NCBI RefSeq assembly: GCF_000411975.1
Contig: NZ_ASXG01000046.1
Coordinates: 1-64,000 of the forward strand
DNA from: Amycolatopsis orientalis DSM 43388
GTDB taxonomy: Bacteria; Actinomycetota; Actinomycetes; Mycobacteriales; Pseudonocardiaceae
Reading direction: 5' to 3'
DNA length: 64,000 nt
Part shown: piece by piece, positions 54,274 to 63,147 of the stretch
Numbering within the stretch: the first letter of the stretch is position 1
Layout of the letters: each line of letters starts with the position of its first letter
The notes under the pieces: generated by a model
Seen by the model: the letters and a program-made list of their open reading frames with translations, nothing else
Told to the model about the DNA's origin: nothing
Databases searched by the model: none
Program-made: the position numbers and the translations under genes

Positions 54274-55676
54274 CCCAACTGCTCGGCGAGGACGGCGACG
54301 TCGTCGAGGGTGTCGAGACGGTCGACCGTCGCGGTGATCCGGTCCGTCTCGGCGCGGTCGAACGAGCGCGCCGCGTGTGCCGCGCAGTCGCGGAACTTCG
54401 CCGTCAGCTGATCCCAGCCGAGCGGATTCCGCGCTGCTCCGGGGGTTTCGTCGTGGCTGCCCTCGGCATACCGTTCCGCGCCCCCGCGCAGGCTGATCCG
54501 CACCGCTCCGGCCGGCAGCTCCCGGCCCCAGTCGTAGCGCGGGTCCTCGACGAACTCGATCTTCTCCGCCACCGCGTGCACCGCGGGGTCCGCCCGCCGC
54601 TCCGCGGAGAAGTCACCGACGCCGACGGTGCCCTTCAGCAACGCGGTGGCCACGGTGAACGGAAGGCTGAACTTGGCGTCGTTGCTCGTCGGCGGACGGC
54701 GGCGAACCTCGGCCGGCTCGCTCAGCTGCTTCGCGAAATCGCCGCCGACCAGTTGGATTCGCTCGATTTCCGCGGTCTGGCCCGGCCCGCCCATCAGCTC
54801 GAGCGCGGTGTGGATGTAGGCATGCGTGACCCCGCAGCTCGGCCACAGCTTGTACAGAATGGTGGAGCCCTGGAAATCCTCGCCGAGTCCGGCGGTCATC
54901 GCGGCGCGGTCCCATTCGCCGAAGTACACCGGAAGGAAACCGGCCCGGCCTTCGAGCGGTGCCGACGTCGCTTTCACGCCCTTGCCCGCGAGCAATGCGG
55001 AGAACACCCCCGCCTTCGCCGCGAATCCGCCGTACATGCCACGCAGGTCGCCGCCGGTGCCGTAGGCGATCTGCATCGTGCTGGCCGCCTGGGTGCACGC
55101 GATGCCGATCGCGTGCCCGATCTCCCCCGCGTCGAGGGCGAGCAGCTTCCCGCACGCCGCGGCCGAGGCGAGCGCGCCGACCACCGGCGTCATGAACCAG
55201 TCCTGTTTCCACGCCACGTTCTTGCGCAGCCGGGCGAACAGGTCCTGGCCGAGGGCCAGCGCGGTGAGGAACTCCGCCCCGGAGACCCCGCCGCGCCGCT
55301 GCGCGACCGCCAGAAGGGCGGGCAGCACCGCCACGCTCGGGTGGTGCCCCTCCGGGAGGTGGTCGTCGAAGTCGAGGCCGTGCCCCATCGCGCCGTTCAC
55401 GAACGCCGCTTGCTCGGCGGGAAGCTTGCCCCCGAAGCCGAACACGGTGCCCTCCGCGGTGCCGCCGCTCTCTCGCGCCAGCTCGACGACCGCCGGCAGC
55501 ACGTCCATCAGCCCGCTGGCCCCGAGGATCACCCCCGAGGTGTCGAGCGTGCTGAATTTCGCCGCCCGGATCGCGTCCGCCGGCAGCTTCGCGAAAGTGG
55601 CGGCCGCGAAATGCTGTCCGAATACCGCTGCCAGGTCTTCCACGGTCCTCTTCTTCCCTTCCGTCTCGGTCGTCAC
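54270..55676 (-). CDS. MmgE/PrpD family protein 3
   Basis: The 468-residue protein has ATFAKLPADAIRAAKFSTLDTSGVILGASG, FVNGAMGHGLDFDDHLPEGHHPSVAVLPALLAVAQ with the His/Asp loop, and YKLWPSCGVTHAYIHTALEL matching the K-x-W/Y-P-x-C motif. It is closest in layout to standard PrpD proteins. The GTG start overlaps the 3-hydroxyacyl-CoA dehydrogenase stop. Confidence 0.85.
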   Translation of the reverse strand: MTTETEGKKRTVEDLAAVFGQHFAAATFAKLPADAIRAAKFSTLDTSGVILGASGLMDVLPAVVELARESGGTAEGTVFGFGGKLPAEQAAFVNGAMGHGLDFDDHLPEGHHPSVAVLPALLAVAQRRGGVSGAEFLTALALGQDLFARLRKNVAWKQDWFMTPVVGALASAAACGKLLALDAGEIGHAIGIACTQAASTMQIAYGTGGDLRGMYGGFAAKAGVFSALLAGKGVKATSAPLEGRAGFLPVYFGEWDRAAMTAGLGEDFQGSTILYKLWPSCGVTHAYIHTALELMGGPGQTAEIERIQLVGGDFAKQLSEPAEVRRRPPTSNDAKFSLPFTVATALLKGTVGVGDFSAERRADPAVHAVAEKIEFVEDPRYDWGRELPAGAVRISLRGGAERYAEGSHDETPGAARNPLGWDQLTAKFRDCAAHAARSFDRAETDRITATVDRLDTLDDVAVLAEQLG

Positions 55677-56515
55677 CAGCGGTAGAAGCCCTGTCCGGAC
55701 TTGCGGCCGAGCTGTCCGGCCGCGACCTTGGCGCGAAGGATCTCCGGCGGCGCGAACCGCTCTCCCACCTCGCGCGCGAGGTGCTCGGCGATCGCGAGCC
55801 GGACGTCGAGGCCGACGATGTCGGTGGTGCGCAGCGGGCCGGTCGGGTGCCGGTAGCCGGACGTCATCGCCGCGTCGATGTCCTCGGCGGAGGCGACCCC
55901 CGCCTCGAGCATCCGCATCGCCTCGAGAGCCAGGGCGACTCCCAGCCGCGAGGACGCGAACCCCGGCGAATCCGCCACCGTGATCGACGCCTTGCCCAGC
56001 GCCTCGGCCCATCCCCTCGCTTCGGCCGCGAGCGCGTCCGGCGTGGCGGAGCCGACCACGATCTCGACCAGCGAGCTCGCCGGGACCGGGTTGAAGAAGT
56101 GCAGCCCGAGGAATTTCTCCGGCCGGGCAAGGCTTTTCGCGAGGCCGTCGATGGACAGAGAACTCGTGTTCGTCGCCAGCACGGCGTCCGGTGCGCTGGT
56201 CTCGACCTGGGCCAGCACCGCTGCCTTGAGTTCCGCCGACTCGGGGACCGCTTCGACCACCAGGCCGCAGCCGGCCAGCGCGGCGGCATCCGTGGCGACG
56301 TCAAGCCGGGCGGTCAGCTCGGCCACCGACTCGGCCGTCTTGCCGCGCTCGGCGGCCTTCGCGAGGCTCGCACCGATCCGGTCGGCCGCGGCGGCCGCAG
56401 CGGCTTCGTCTGCCTCGACCACAGTGACCGACGCGCCGGAAACCAGGAACGCGTGTGCGATCCCGGCACCCATCCGGCCGCCGCCGTACACCCCGACCTT
56501 CGCGGGCAGATTCAT
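55673..56515 (-). CDS. 3-hydroxyacyl-CoA dehydrogenase
   Basis: The 280-residue enzyme has an N-terminal NAD fold (KVGVYGGGRMGAGIAHAFLVSGASVTVVE), the catalytic His in FLGLHFFNPVPASSLVEIV, Ser/Asn in ATNTSSLSI, and a C-terminal helical dimer domain (GYRHPTGPLRTTDIVGLDVRLAI; GQLGRKSGQGFYRW). It oxidises 3-hydroxyacyl-CoA to 3-ketoacyl-CoA. One of three paralogs in module C. Confidence 0.92.
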   Translation of the reverse strand: MNLPAKVGVYGGGRMGAGIAHAFLVSGASVTVVEADEAAAAAAADRIGASLAKAAERGKTAESVAELTARLDVATDAAALAGCGLVVEAVPESAELKAAVLAQVETSAPDAVLATNTSSLSIDGLAKSLARPEKFLGLHFFNPVPASSLVEIVVGSATPDALAAEARGWAEALGKASITVADSPGFASSRLGVALALEAMRMLEAGVASAEDIDAAMTSGYRHPTGPLRTTDIVGLDVRLAIAEHLAREVGERFAPPEILRAKVAAGQLGRKSGQGFYRW

Positions 56516-57555
56516 TTTTCCTCCATTCCGATGGCGGCGACGTTTCCCGCAGCGCCGACGAGCGCGCGGCCAGCCCGGGCAGCACCGCCTGCGACGTTCG
56601 CGGCAGCACGCAGCGAAACGGCATCGCGCAGGAACCGTTCAGCCGGGTATTCGGTGAGGTAGCCATAGCCGCCGTGAGATTGCAGTGCCGCAGCAGCGAC
56701 CTCGACCGCGCAGTCGCACGCCGCGCGCAGAATCGACCATGCCTCGACTTCGCCACCTGGGGCCGAAGCAGCCCCGCACACGCTCACCGCGACGCGGGAT
56801 GCCTGGTCGAGCAACGCTTGCCGAACGGCGGGCAGCGCGGTCAAGGCAGCACCGAACTGCCTCCGTCCGGCCGCGTACTCGATCGCCGCGTCCGCCGCGG
56901 CACCAGCGATGCCCGCGGCGACCGAGGCCGCCCCCAGGCTCAGGCGCACCCGTGCCGTCCCGCTGTCGACCCGGCGCACTTCAGGTGCGTCGACGGTCAG
57001 CGAGCAGGTCTGCGCACCGCCGAGCCCGGTGCGGCGCAGCGGCCGGCCGTCGAGGTCAGCTGGTGCCACGAGGTAGGCCGCGGGTCCGTCGAGCACTAGG
57101 AGATGCGGTCGCGGATGCGCGGCATCCACCCGGTCGACCTGACCGCGCAGGCCGTTACCGGCCGCCTCGAGCCGGACGTGCACCGACGCGCTGTCCACTA
57201 CCGCCACGGCGTCCCCGCCTTCGTGCAAGGACGTCACCAGGCCACTCGCTCCCGGGTCGCTGCTCAGGAGGTCGACCGCCGCATGGGTCTGCACCGACGC
57301 CCAGCCGAGCGCGGGCCAGTACCGGCCCAGGCGCTCCCACGCCAGCGCCGCGGTCACCTGATCCGCACCGCCCCCGCCAGCCGACTCCGCGGTGCCGATC
57401 GTCCAGATTCCCAGTCCGGCGAGCTCCCGGACCAGAGCCGGCACCGCGTCGGCCGTCTCGTCCGAAAGAGCCGTCGAACGGCGGGCCGCGAGCGCGTCGA
57501 GCATTTCGGCGAGGGCCCGTTGTTCCGCGTCGAGCTCCGGGCCGCGCCAGGTCAC
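56512..57555 (-). CDS. Divergent, short acyl-CoA dehydrogenase
   Basis: At 347 residues this is shorter than the usual 380-400. The C-terminal signature ALQSHGGYGYLTEYPAERFLRDAVSLRAA is kept, but the middle beta domain (PHLLVLDGPAAYLVAPADLDGRPLRR) lacks the usual T-E-P-x-A/G-S-D loop that binds FAD and substrate. It may be a non-catalytic subunit that pairs with another acyl-CoA dehydrogenase, as in alpha2beta2 actinobacterial enzymes. GTG start overlaps the BadI-like gene. Confidence 0.8.
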   Translation of the reverse strand: MTWRGPELDAEQRALAEMLDALAARRSTALSDETADAVPALVRELAGLGIWTIGTAESAGGGGADQVTAALAWERLGRYWPALGWASVQTHAAVDLLSSDPGASGLVTSLHEGGDAVAVVDSASVHVRLEAAGNGLRGQVDRVDAAHPRPHLLVLDGPAAYLVAPADLDGRPLRRTGLGGAQTCSLTVDAPEVRRVDSGTARVRLSLGAASVAAGIAGAAADAAIEYAAGRRQFGAALTALPAVRQALLDQASRVAVSVCGAASAPGGEVEAWSILRAACDCAVEVAAAALQSHGGYGYLTEYPAERFLRDAVSLRAAANVAGGAARAGRALVGAAGNVAAIGMEEK

Positions 57556-58328
57556 GACCAGAAGCTCTCGGTCTTGGGCGCGCGCCGCTCGCTGAACGCG
57601 GCGGACACCTCGTGTGCTTCCGCCGTCTGCAGGTACAGGGTGAGCTGCTGGTCGTGTGCCATCCGCGCCTGCCCGGAAACCCCGTTGTGCCGCGCGGAGA
57701 ACGCGGCCTTCAGACCGCCGATCGCCAGCGGGCTGCGCGTCGCGATCTCGCGCGCGACCTCCGCGGCTCGTTCACGCAGCTGATCGCCCGGCACCACTTC
57801 GTTGACCAGGCCCATGGCGAGTGCCTGCGCGGCGGTGTACTTCCGGTTCAGGTACCACATCTCCTTGGCCCGCTTGCGGCCGATCGTGTCCTCCAGGTAC
57901 CACGACCCGTACCCGGCGTCGAAGCTGCCGACCATCGGGCCGACCTGCCGGAACACCGCGTGCTCCGCGGCGACAGTGAGATCGCAGACGTTGTGCAGCA
58001 CATTGCCGCCGCCCACCGCGAAGCCGTTGACCGCGGCGACGACCGGTTTCGGGATGGTGTCGATCGCCTGGTACACGTCGATGATCGGGAGCACCTGCGA
58101 CTGGTCGAGCGAGGTCAGCGGATCGTGCTCGCCGCCGATGCAGAAGAACTTGTCCCCGCTGCCGGTGAGCACCGCGGCCCGCAGCCCCGGGTCGAGGCGG
58201 AACCGCTGCAGCGCGTCGAACAGTTCGAGGCACGTGCGGTGCCGGAACTTGTTGCCGCTGCCGGGCCGGTCGAGGGTGACGGTGAGGACCGCGTCGTCGA
58301 TGTCGGTGCGGATGTCTTCGTACTGCAT
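57552..58328 (-). CDS. MenB/BadI-type ring-cleaving hydrolase
   Basis: The 258-residue crotonase-fold protein carries the MenB/BadI hallmarks: FAVGGGNVLHNVCDLT oxyanion loop, then QVGPMVGSFDAGYGSWYL with Ser135, Asp137 and Tyr140, GRKRAKEMWYLNRKYTAAQALAMGLVNEVVP, and a C-terminal Tyr232 in LTLYLQT. In MenB the equivalent residues support a Dieckmann condensation; in BadI they open the ring of 2-ketocyclohexane-1-carboxyl-CoA. With no menaquinone genes around and acyl-CoA enzymes on both sides, the ring-opening role is preferred. The actual ring is unknown. Confidence 0.85.
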   Translation of the reverse strand: MQYEDIRTDIDDAVLTVTLDRPGSGNKFRHRTCLELFDALQRFRLDPGLRAAVLTGSGDKFFCIGGEHDPLTSLDQSQVLPIIDVYQAIDTIPKPVVAAVNGFAVGGGNVLHNVCDLTVAAEHAVFRQVGPMVGSFDAGYGSWYLEDTIGRKRAKEMWYLNRKYTAAQALAMGLVNEVVPGDQLRERAAEVAREIATRSPLAIGGLKAAFSARHNGVSGQARMAHDQQLTLYLQTAEAHEVSAAFSERRAPKTESFWS

Positions 58329-58345
58329 GGGGTTCTGGCTCCTCG

Positions 58346-59065
58346 TCAGTTCTCGGGGGTCTCGGCGGAACGGAACGCGCGACCCGCCGCGGCCATCCGG
58401 CGCAGCAGCGGCGGCGGCGCGTAGCGGGCGTCGCCGGTGGCCTCGTACACCGCCTGGGTGGCGCGCAGGTGGACGTCGAGCCCCATCCGATCGAGCAATT
58501 CGAATGGACCGGCCGCGTAGCCGAGGCCCAGTCGCAGCGCGAGATCGATGTCCTCGGCGGTGGCGAGGCCGTCGTCGAGTTCCTGGATCACGTCGTTCAG
58601 ATACGGCAGGAAGAGGGCATCGAGCAGGAATCCGGGCCGGTCCCCGACCACGACAGCGGTCGCGTCCGGCAGGTCGTCGGCAAGTGCGGCCAATCGGTCC
58701 ACAATGGACTCTTCAGTGCGCAGCCCGCGCACGACCTCGACGGTGCCGCGGCCCGGCCCGTTTTCGAACAGCCGCAGACCCGCGACCCGCCCCGGATTCG
58801 GCAGTGCCGCGGCGACCTCCGTCACCGAAACGGCGGAAGAGGTCGTCACGAGCGGTACGTCCTCGCCGACTCGTCCTGCCGCCTGCAGCAGCAGCGCGGT
58901 TGTCGCGGCCAGATCGCTGCCGTCGGCCACCACGAGCTCGGCCTCAGCCGGCACGTCGCCGGCCGTCACCCGTCGTCCGGACCGCGCGAGCGCGTCCGCC
59001 AGCGCGCGGCCGGCCGCTCCGTCCCCGGCCACCGCGACCACGGCGAAATCGGTGCTGCGATTCAT
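58346..59065 (-). CDS. Degenerate 3-hydroxyacyl-CoA dehydrogenase-like protein
   Basis: The 239-residue product aligns with 3-hydroxyacyl-CoA dehydrogenases by its C-terminal domain (RPGFLLDALFLPYLNDVIQELDDGLATAEDIDLALRLGLGYAAGPFELLDRMGLDVHL) but its N-terminal fold is reduced: the loop is GDGAAGRAL instead of GxGxxG, and the catalytic HFFNP segment is LRLFENGPG with no His. It is probably not an active dehydrogenase, or has a changed function. It lies 13 bases after an intact paralog. Confidence 0.75.
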   Translation of the reverse strand: MNRSTDFAVVAVAGDGAAGRALADALARSGRRVTAGDVPAEAELVVADGSDLAATTALLLQAAGRVGEDVPLVTTSSAVSVTEVAAALPNPGRVAGLRLFENGPGRGTVEVVRGLRTEESIVDRLAALADDLPDATAVVVGDRPGFLLDALFLPYLNDVIQELDDGLATAEDIDLALRLGLGYAAGPFELLDRMGLDVHLRATQAVYEATGDARYAPPPLLRRMAAAGRAFRSAETPEN

Positions 59066-59078
59066 CGCGAACCCCCGT

Positions 59079-59981
59079 TCAGGACCCGAAAAGCCGGGTG
59101 TCGTCGTAGGTGTAGAAGCCGCGTCCGGTCTTGCGGCCGAGATCGCCCGCCGAGACCATCCGGCCGACCATCGGCGGCGGGAAGAACCGCGGATCGCGCA
59201 ACTGCTCGTACAACCGCGTCGCGACCTGCTGGTGGATGTCCATGCCCACGATGTCGAGCAGCCGGAACGGTCCCATCGGATGGCCGAGCGCGCCGGGCAC
59301 CGCGGCGTCGATCGACTCGACGGTGCCCGCCCCGGCCTCCAGCGCGCGGATGCAGTCGTTCTCCCAGGGAATGAGGAAGCGGTTCACGATGAAACCCGGC
59401 CGGTCCTTGGTCGACACGCTGGTCTTGCCCAGCGAGGACAGGAATTCGACGGTCGCCTTGTGCGCCCAGTCCGCGGTGTGCCTGCCGTCGGCGACCTCGA
59501 CGAGTTTCATCAGCGGCGCGGGATTGCAGTAGTGCGTGCCCACGACGCGTTCCGGGAGGCGGGATCCGCTCGCGATGCCGGTGACCGACAGCGTGGACGT
59601 GTTGGTGTGGAACAGCGTGGTGTCCGGGACGATCTCGTCGAGTTCGCCCCAGAGCTGTTTCTTCAGCCCGAGATCCTCGAACACCGCTTCGACCACCACG
59701 TCGCACGCGGCGAGGTCGGCCAGCCGCGTCGTCGCGACCAGCGCGCCCTTCGCGGCTTCGCCTGCCTCGCCGGTCAGCTTGCCGAGAGAAACGCTCTTGT
59801 CGAAGAAGCCGTGTACGGAGGCGACCCCGCGCTTGAGGTTGTCTTCGCTGACGTCGTACAGGAATGTTCGGTGTCCGGCGCGAGCCATCACCGTCGCGAT
59901 GCCCGAGCCCATCGTGCCGGCGCCGAGCACGGCGACGGTCTTCTTTTCCTGGTGCACTTGCTCCTCCTGCGTCGGGGTCAT
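59079..59981 (-). CDS. 3-hydroxybutyryl-CoA dehydrogenase-type enzyme
   Basis: The 300-residue protein has an intact NAD fold (KTVAVLGAGTMGSGIATVMARAGHRTFLYDVSE), ACDVVVEAVFEDLGLKK, NTSTLSV, the catalytic His in VVGTHYCNPAPLMKLVEV, and GHPMGPFRLLDIVGMDIHQQVA in the C-terminal domain. It oxidises an S-3-hydroxyacyl-CoA. ATGA overlap with the acyl-CoA dehydrogenase gene. Confidence 0.92.
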   Translation of the reverse strand: MTPTQEEQVHQEKKTVAVLGAGTMGSGIATVMARAGHRTFLYDVSEDNLKRGVASVHGFFDKSVSLGKLTGEAGEAAKGALVATTRLADLAACDVVVEAVFEDLGLKKQLWGELDEIVPDTTLFHTNTSTLSVTGIASGSRLPERVVGTHYCNPAPLMKLVEVADGRHTADWAHKATVEFLSSLGKTSVSTKDRPGFIVNRFLIPWENDCIRALEAGAGTVESIDAAVPGALGHPMGPFRLLDIVGMDIHQQVATRLYEQLRDPRFFPPPMVGRMVSAGDLGRKTGRGFYTYDDTRLFGS

Positions 59982-61204
59982 GACAGGCCCGCCATCGCCC
60001 GCGTCGTCTCCCTGCCGATCAGCAGCCGCTGGATCTCGTTGGTGCCGTCGTAGATCTGGGTGACCTTGGCGTCCCGCAGACAGCGTTCGACGCCCAGCAC
60101 CGCCAGATCGCCATACGGCCCGAGCAGGCGCGTCGCCTCGACGGCGGTCTCGAACCCGAGATCGGTGCAAACCTGTTTCATGATCCCGATCTGCCCTGGC
60201 GAGATGCCCGGATCCGCGTCCGCCTGGCGGGCAACCGCGTGCAGCAGCAGCCGTCCCTGCAGGATCCGTCCGCGCAACTGGGCCAGCGCGAAGGTCTGCT
60301 CGTCGGGAAGCCGCTTGCCGTGCAGCCGGGTCAACGCCGCCAGCGTGCGCGCATAGGCCGCCCTCGCGAGCCCGACGCCCTGCGCGGCCGCACTGATCCG
60401 GGACTTCACTACCGCGCTCAGCACCACGGACCAGCCGCCTCCGGCCTCGCCGAGGAGGTTTTCCCGCGGCACCTCGACCTGGTCGAAGAACAGCTCGGCG
60501 GTGCTCGACCCGTGCATGCCCAGCTTGTCGAACGGCCGGCCCCGGGTAACGCCCGGCCAGCTGCCGTCCACGACGAACGCGGTGATTCCGTCGCGGCCGG
60601 CGGAACGGTCGACGGTCGCGAAACAAATGATGACGTCGGCCCGGTCTCCGGTCGTGATGAAGGTCTTCTGCCCGGACAGCGACCACCCCTGAGCGGTCGG
60701 CGTGGCAACGGTCGCGAGACTCGCGGCGTCCGACCCGGCCCCCGGCTCGGTGATGCCGAGAGATCCGTAGCGAGATCCGTCGAGCAGACCCGGAATGTAG
60801 CGGCGCTGCATCTCCTCGGAGCCGGCCAGCAGAATCGGATACGCCGCGTGCATCTGGGTCATGAACACCAGGCTCGTCGCCGCGCAGCCGGCGGTGATTT
60901 CCTCCATCGCGACCGCGTACGCGACATTCGTGTCCGCGGTGCCGCCCAGGTGCTCGGGGAACAGCAGGCCGCACAGGCCGGCGGAAGCCAGCATCTGCAC
61001 GCCGTCGTGGACGAACCCGTGCGTCCGGTCGGTTTCCGCACTGCGCGGAACGACCTCGCGCGCCACCAGATCCCGGGTGCGCGCCCGGATCTCCCGCTCG
61101 CGATCGGTGAGCGCCGCGTCCGCGACCGGTTCGTCCAGCAGGTCGTGCAGTGCCGAGTACGCCTTCGGATCCGTGTCGAGGGCCAGCGGTTCGACGGCCG
61201 TCAT
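59978..61204 (-). CDS. Acyl-CoA dehydrogenase (module C)
   Basis: The 408-residue enzyme has complete signatures: YGSLGITEPGAGSDAASLATVATPT, FITTGDRADVIICFATV, and LLGPYGDLAVLGVERCLRDAKVTQIYDGTNEIQRLLIGRETTRAMAG, in which the second-from-end Glu/Gly-Thr-N-E-I region carries the catalytic base of short-chain types. It desaturates an acyl-CoA. It lies between hyuB and the 3-hydroxyacyl-CoA dehydrogenase. Confidence 0.92.
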   Translation of the reverse strand: MTAVEPLALDTDPKAYSALHDLLDEPVADAALTDREREIRARTRDLVAREVVPRSAETDRTHGFVHDGVQMLASAGLCGLLFPEHLGGTADTNVAYAVAMEEITAGCAATSLVFMTQMHAAYPILLAGSEEMQRRYIPGLLDGSRYGSLGITEPGAGSDAASLATVATPTAQGWSLSGQKTFITTGDRADVIICFATVDRSAGRDGITAFVVDGSWPGVTRGRPFDKLGMHGSSTAELFFDQVEVPRENLLGEAGGGWSVVLSAVVKSRISAAAQGVGLARAAYARTLAALTRLHGKRLPDEQTFALAQLRGRILQGRLLLHAVARQADADPGISPGQIGIMKQVCTDLGFETAVEATRLLGPYGDLAVLGVERCLRDAKVTQIYDGTNEIQRLLIGRETTRAMAGLS

Positions 61205-63147
61205 TCGGCCGCTGCCTTGGCTCGCAACGCTTTCGTCGCTTCTTCGTCCACCTGCAGCCCTTCAGGATCGGCCTGCGGGTCGCCCAGCACGACGACGCCG
61301 TACTCGCGCGCTGCCGCGTCGACGCTCACGTACTCGTCGCGCACGTCCCGAAGCACGCGCTGCGGATCCCGCCTCAGCGGATCGCCCCAGCCGCCGCCTC
61401 CGTTCGTGAGGTACCGGAACACCGAACCCGCCTTCGTCCGCCACACCGGTTCGCTCGCCCGGTAGTGGTAGACGCCGTCCGGATCGAGGGCTTTCGTCCG
61501 CGGGTCGAGCACTCCGGCGACCGGCACCGTCCGTGCGTAGACCTCCGGCTCCGTGCCGATCAGCCCGGCAGGCCCCGCCCCCGGCTCCTCCGGAGGGAAG
61601 ATCCACACTGCCCCGTTCGGGCCCGGTTTTCCGCCGTTGGCGCCCACTCCGGACGGGACCTTCGTGCGCGACGGATTGCTGTAATGCTCCGCGTCCGTGC
61701 GATAGAGGGTGTCCTTCACGCTCGCGGCACCGCCCCGGTTGGCCCCCGCTCCCCCGCTGTCGATGAGCCGTTCCTTGCGCAGCACCACCACCGGGGCGTC
61801 GTGTTCGATCGCCTCGGTGGCCGGGTCCATCGTGTTGAGGGTGAACAGCGTCGAGCAGCTGTCGCCGTCGCCGGTGCTCGTCGCGCCGCGCGGCCCGCTC
61901 CCGCCGCCCAGCTGCCCGGCCCGCGTCCACCGCGTGCCGTCCGGGAACGAACCGTGCGCGGTGTGGTTGTTCGTCGAGCCGTAGTCGCCCGCCACCGCCT
62001 GCTCGCCCAGCACGGGGTTCAGCGCATCGAACACCGCGCTGCCGAGCGCCGCGCTCGCCTCCCAGAACAGCATGGTCGGACCGTCCGGCGGCACCGCGGA
62101 CAACAACGTTCCTTCCGGCACGACCACGTCGACGCCGCGCCAGGTGCCCGAAGTGAACGGCGTGGTCGGGTCCAGCAAAAGGGTCAGCGCGACGCCGATC
62201 GCCGTCTTCGCGTCCAGGACGCCCGCGTTGATGCTGGTGCGCCCCTGCTCCGACGTGCCGGACAGGTCGGCTTCGAGGTGCCTGCCGCGCTTGCGGATCG
62301 TCACCTGCACCGGGAACTCCAGCGTGTCGTCCTTCCCGTCGGCGTCGATCAGGCTGTGGCCCACGTAATCGCCGTCCGGAATCCGCTCGATGGCGGCCCG
62401 CATCTGCTCCGCCGACACGTCGCACGCGTAGCGCAGCGTCCCGAGGTACGCGTCGAGCCCATAGCGTCCGATGTTCTCCCGCACCAGGCTCTCGCCGAGC
62501 TTCAGCTGCTGGTTGATGCTCATGAAGTCGGGCAGCAGCAGTTCGCCGAAGCGGGAGTTGTCGAAGATGAGGCTGAACGTCGAGCGCACCGGCTCGCCCC
62601 CCGACCACAGCAGCATCGGCGGGATGACGAGACCGTTTTCGTAGACGTCCTTCTTAGTGGCCGAAAACCCGCCGGGCACCACGCCGCCGATGTCGAGCTG
62701 GTGAGCCCGCAGATTCACGAAGGAGACCGGCTTCCCGTCCGCGAACACCGGGCGGATGAAACAGACGTCGTTGACGTGGGTCCCGGCCCGGTACGGGTCG
62801 TTGCAGATCAGCACGTCGCCCTCGGCCAGGTTCTCCGGTCCGTACTCCTCGACGGTGTTGCGCACCGCGTCGGCCATGGTCCCGGTGAACACCGGAAGAC
62901 CGTTGCTCACCACGCTCATCGGGTACCCGGCGTCCGCCGGGCCGCTGATCGTGCAAGCGAAGTCGTACCAGTCCCGGATGATCGGCGAGAACGCTTCGCG
63001 CAGGAACCCGGTCGACATGTGCTCGACGGCGTAGCGCAGGCGGTTCACGATCACCGAAGCCGTGAACCGGTCGCACCCGTACCGCTGGGAAAACGCCTCG
63101 TCAGTCAGTTCGCGCAAGCGCGGCTCGGCTGTTTCCTCGTGGTTCAT
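61201..63147 (-). CDS. hyuB: Hydantoinase B / oxoprolinase family subunit
   Basis: The 648-residue protein matches HyuB: LRYAVEHMSTGFLREAFSPIIRDWYDFACTI near the start, DVLICNDPYRAGTHVNDVCFIRPVF, VNLRAHQLDIGGVVPGGF, and FYEN/DLSGTSEQGRTSINAGV. With HyuA it forms an ATP-dependent enzyme that opens N-methylhydantoin or 5-oxoproline rings, or carboxylates ketones in the acetone/acetophenone carboxylase branch. Which one is meant here cannot be told. Confidence 0.92.
   Translation of the reverse strand: MNHEETAEPRLRELTDEAFSQRYGCDRFTASVIVNRLRYAVEHMSTGFLREAFSPIIRDWYDFACTISGPADAGYPMSVVSNGLPVFTGTMADAVRNTVEEYGPENLAEGDVLICNDPYRAGTHVNDVCFIRPVFADGKPVSFVNLRAHQLDIGGVVPGGFSATKKDVYENGLVIPPMLLWSGGEPVRSTFSLIFDNSRFGELLLPDFMSINQQLKLGESLVRENIGRYGLDAYLGTLRYACDVSAEQMRAAIERIPDGDYVGHSLIDADGKDDTLEFPVQVTIRKRGRHLEADLSGTSEQGRTSINAGVLDAKTAIGVALTLLLDPTTPFTSGTWRGVDVVVPEGTLLSAVPPDGPTMLFWEASAALGSAVFDALNPVLGEQAVAGDYGSTNNHTAHGSFPDGTRWTRAGQLGGGSGPRGATSTGDGDSCSTLFTLNTMDPATEAIEHDAPVVVLRKERLIDSGGAGANRGGAASVKDTLYRTDAEHYSNPSRTKVPSGVGANGGKPGPNGAVWIFPPEEPGAGPAGLIGTEPEVYARTVPVAGVLDPRTKALDPDGVYHYRASEPVWRTKAGSVFRYLTNGGGGWGDPLRRDPQRVLRDVRDEYVSVDAAAREYGVVVLGDPQADPEGLQVDEEATKALRAKAAAE

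Noticed and set aside
57552..58328. Call as true MenB (naphthoate synthase)
   Set aside because: Active-site residues fit, but no menaquinone genes are nearby and the operon is acyl-CoA catabolism; BadI-type is the better reading, still to be confirmed by phylogeny.
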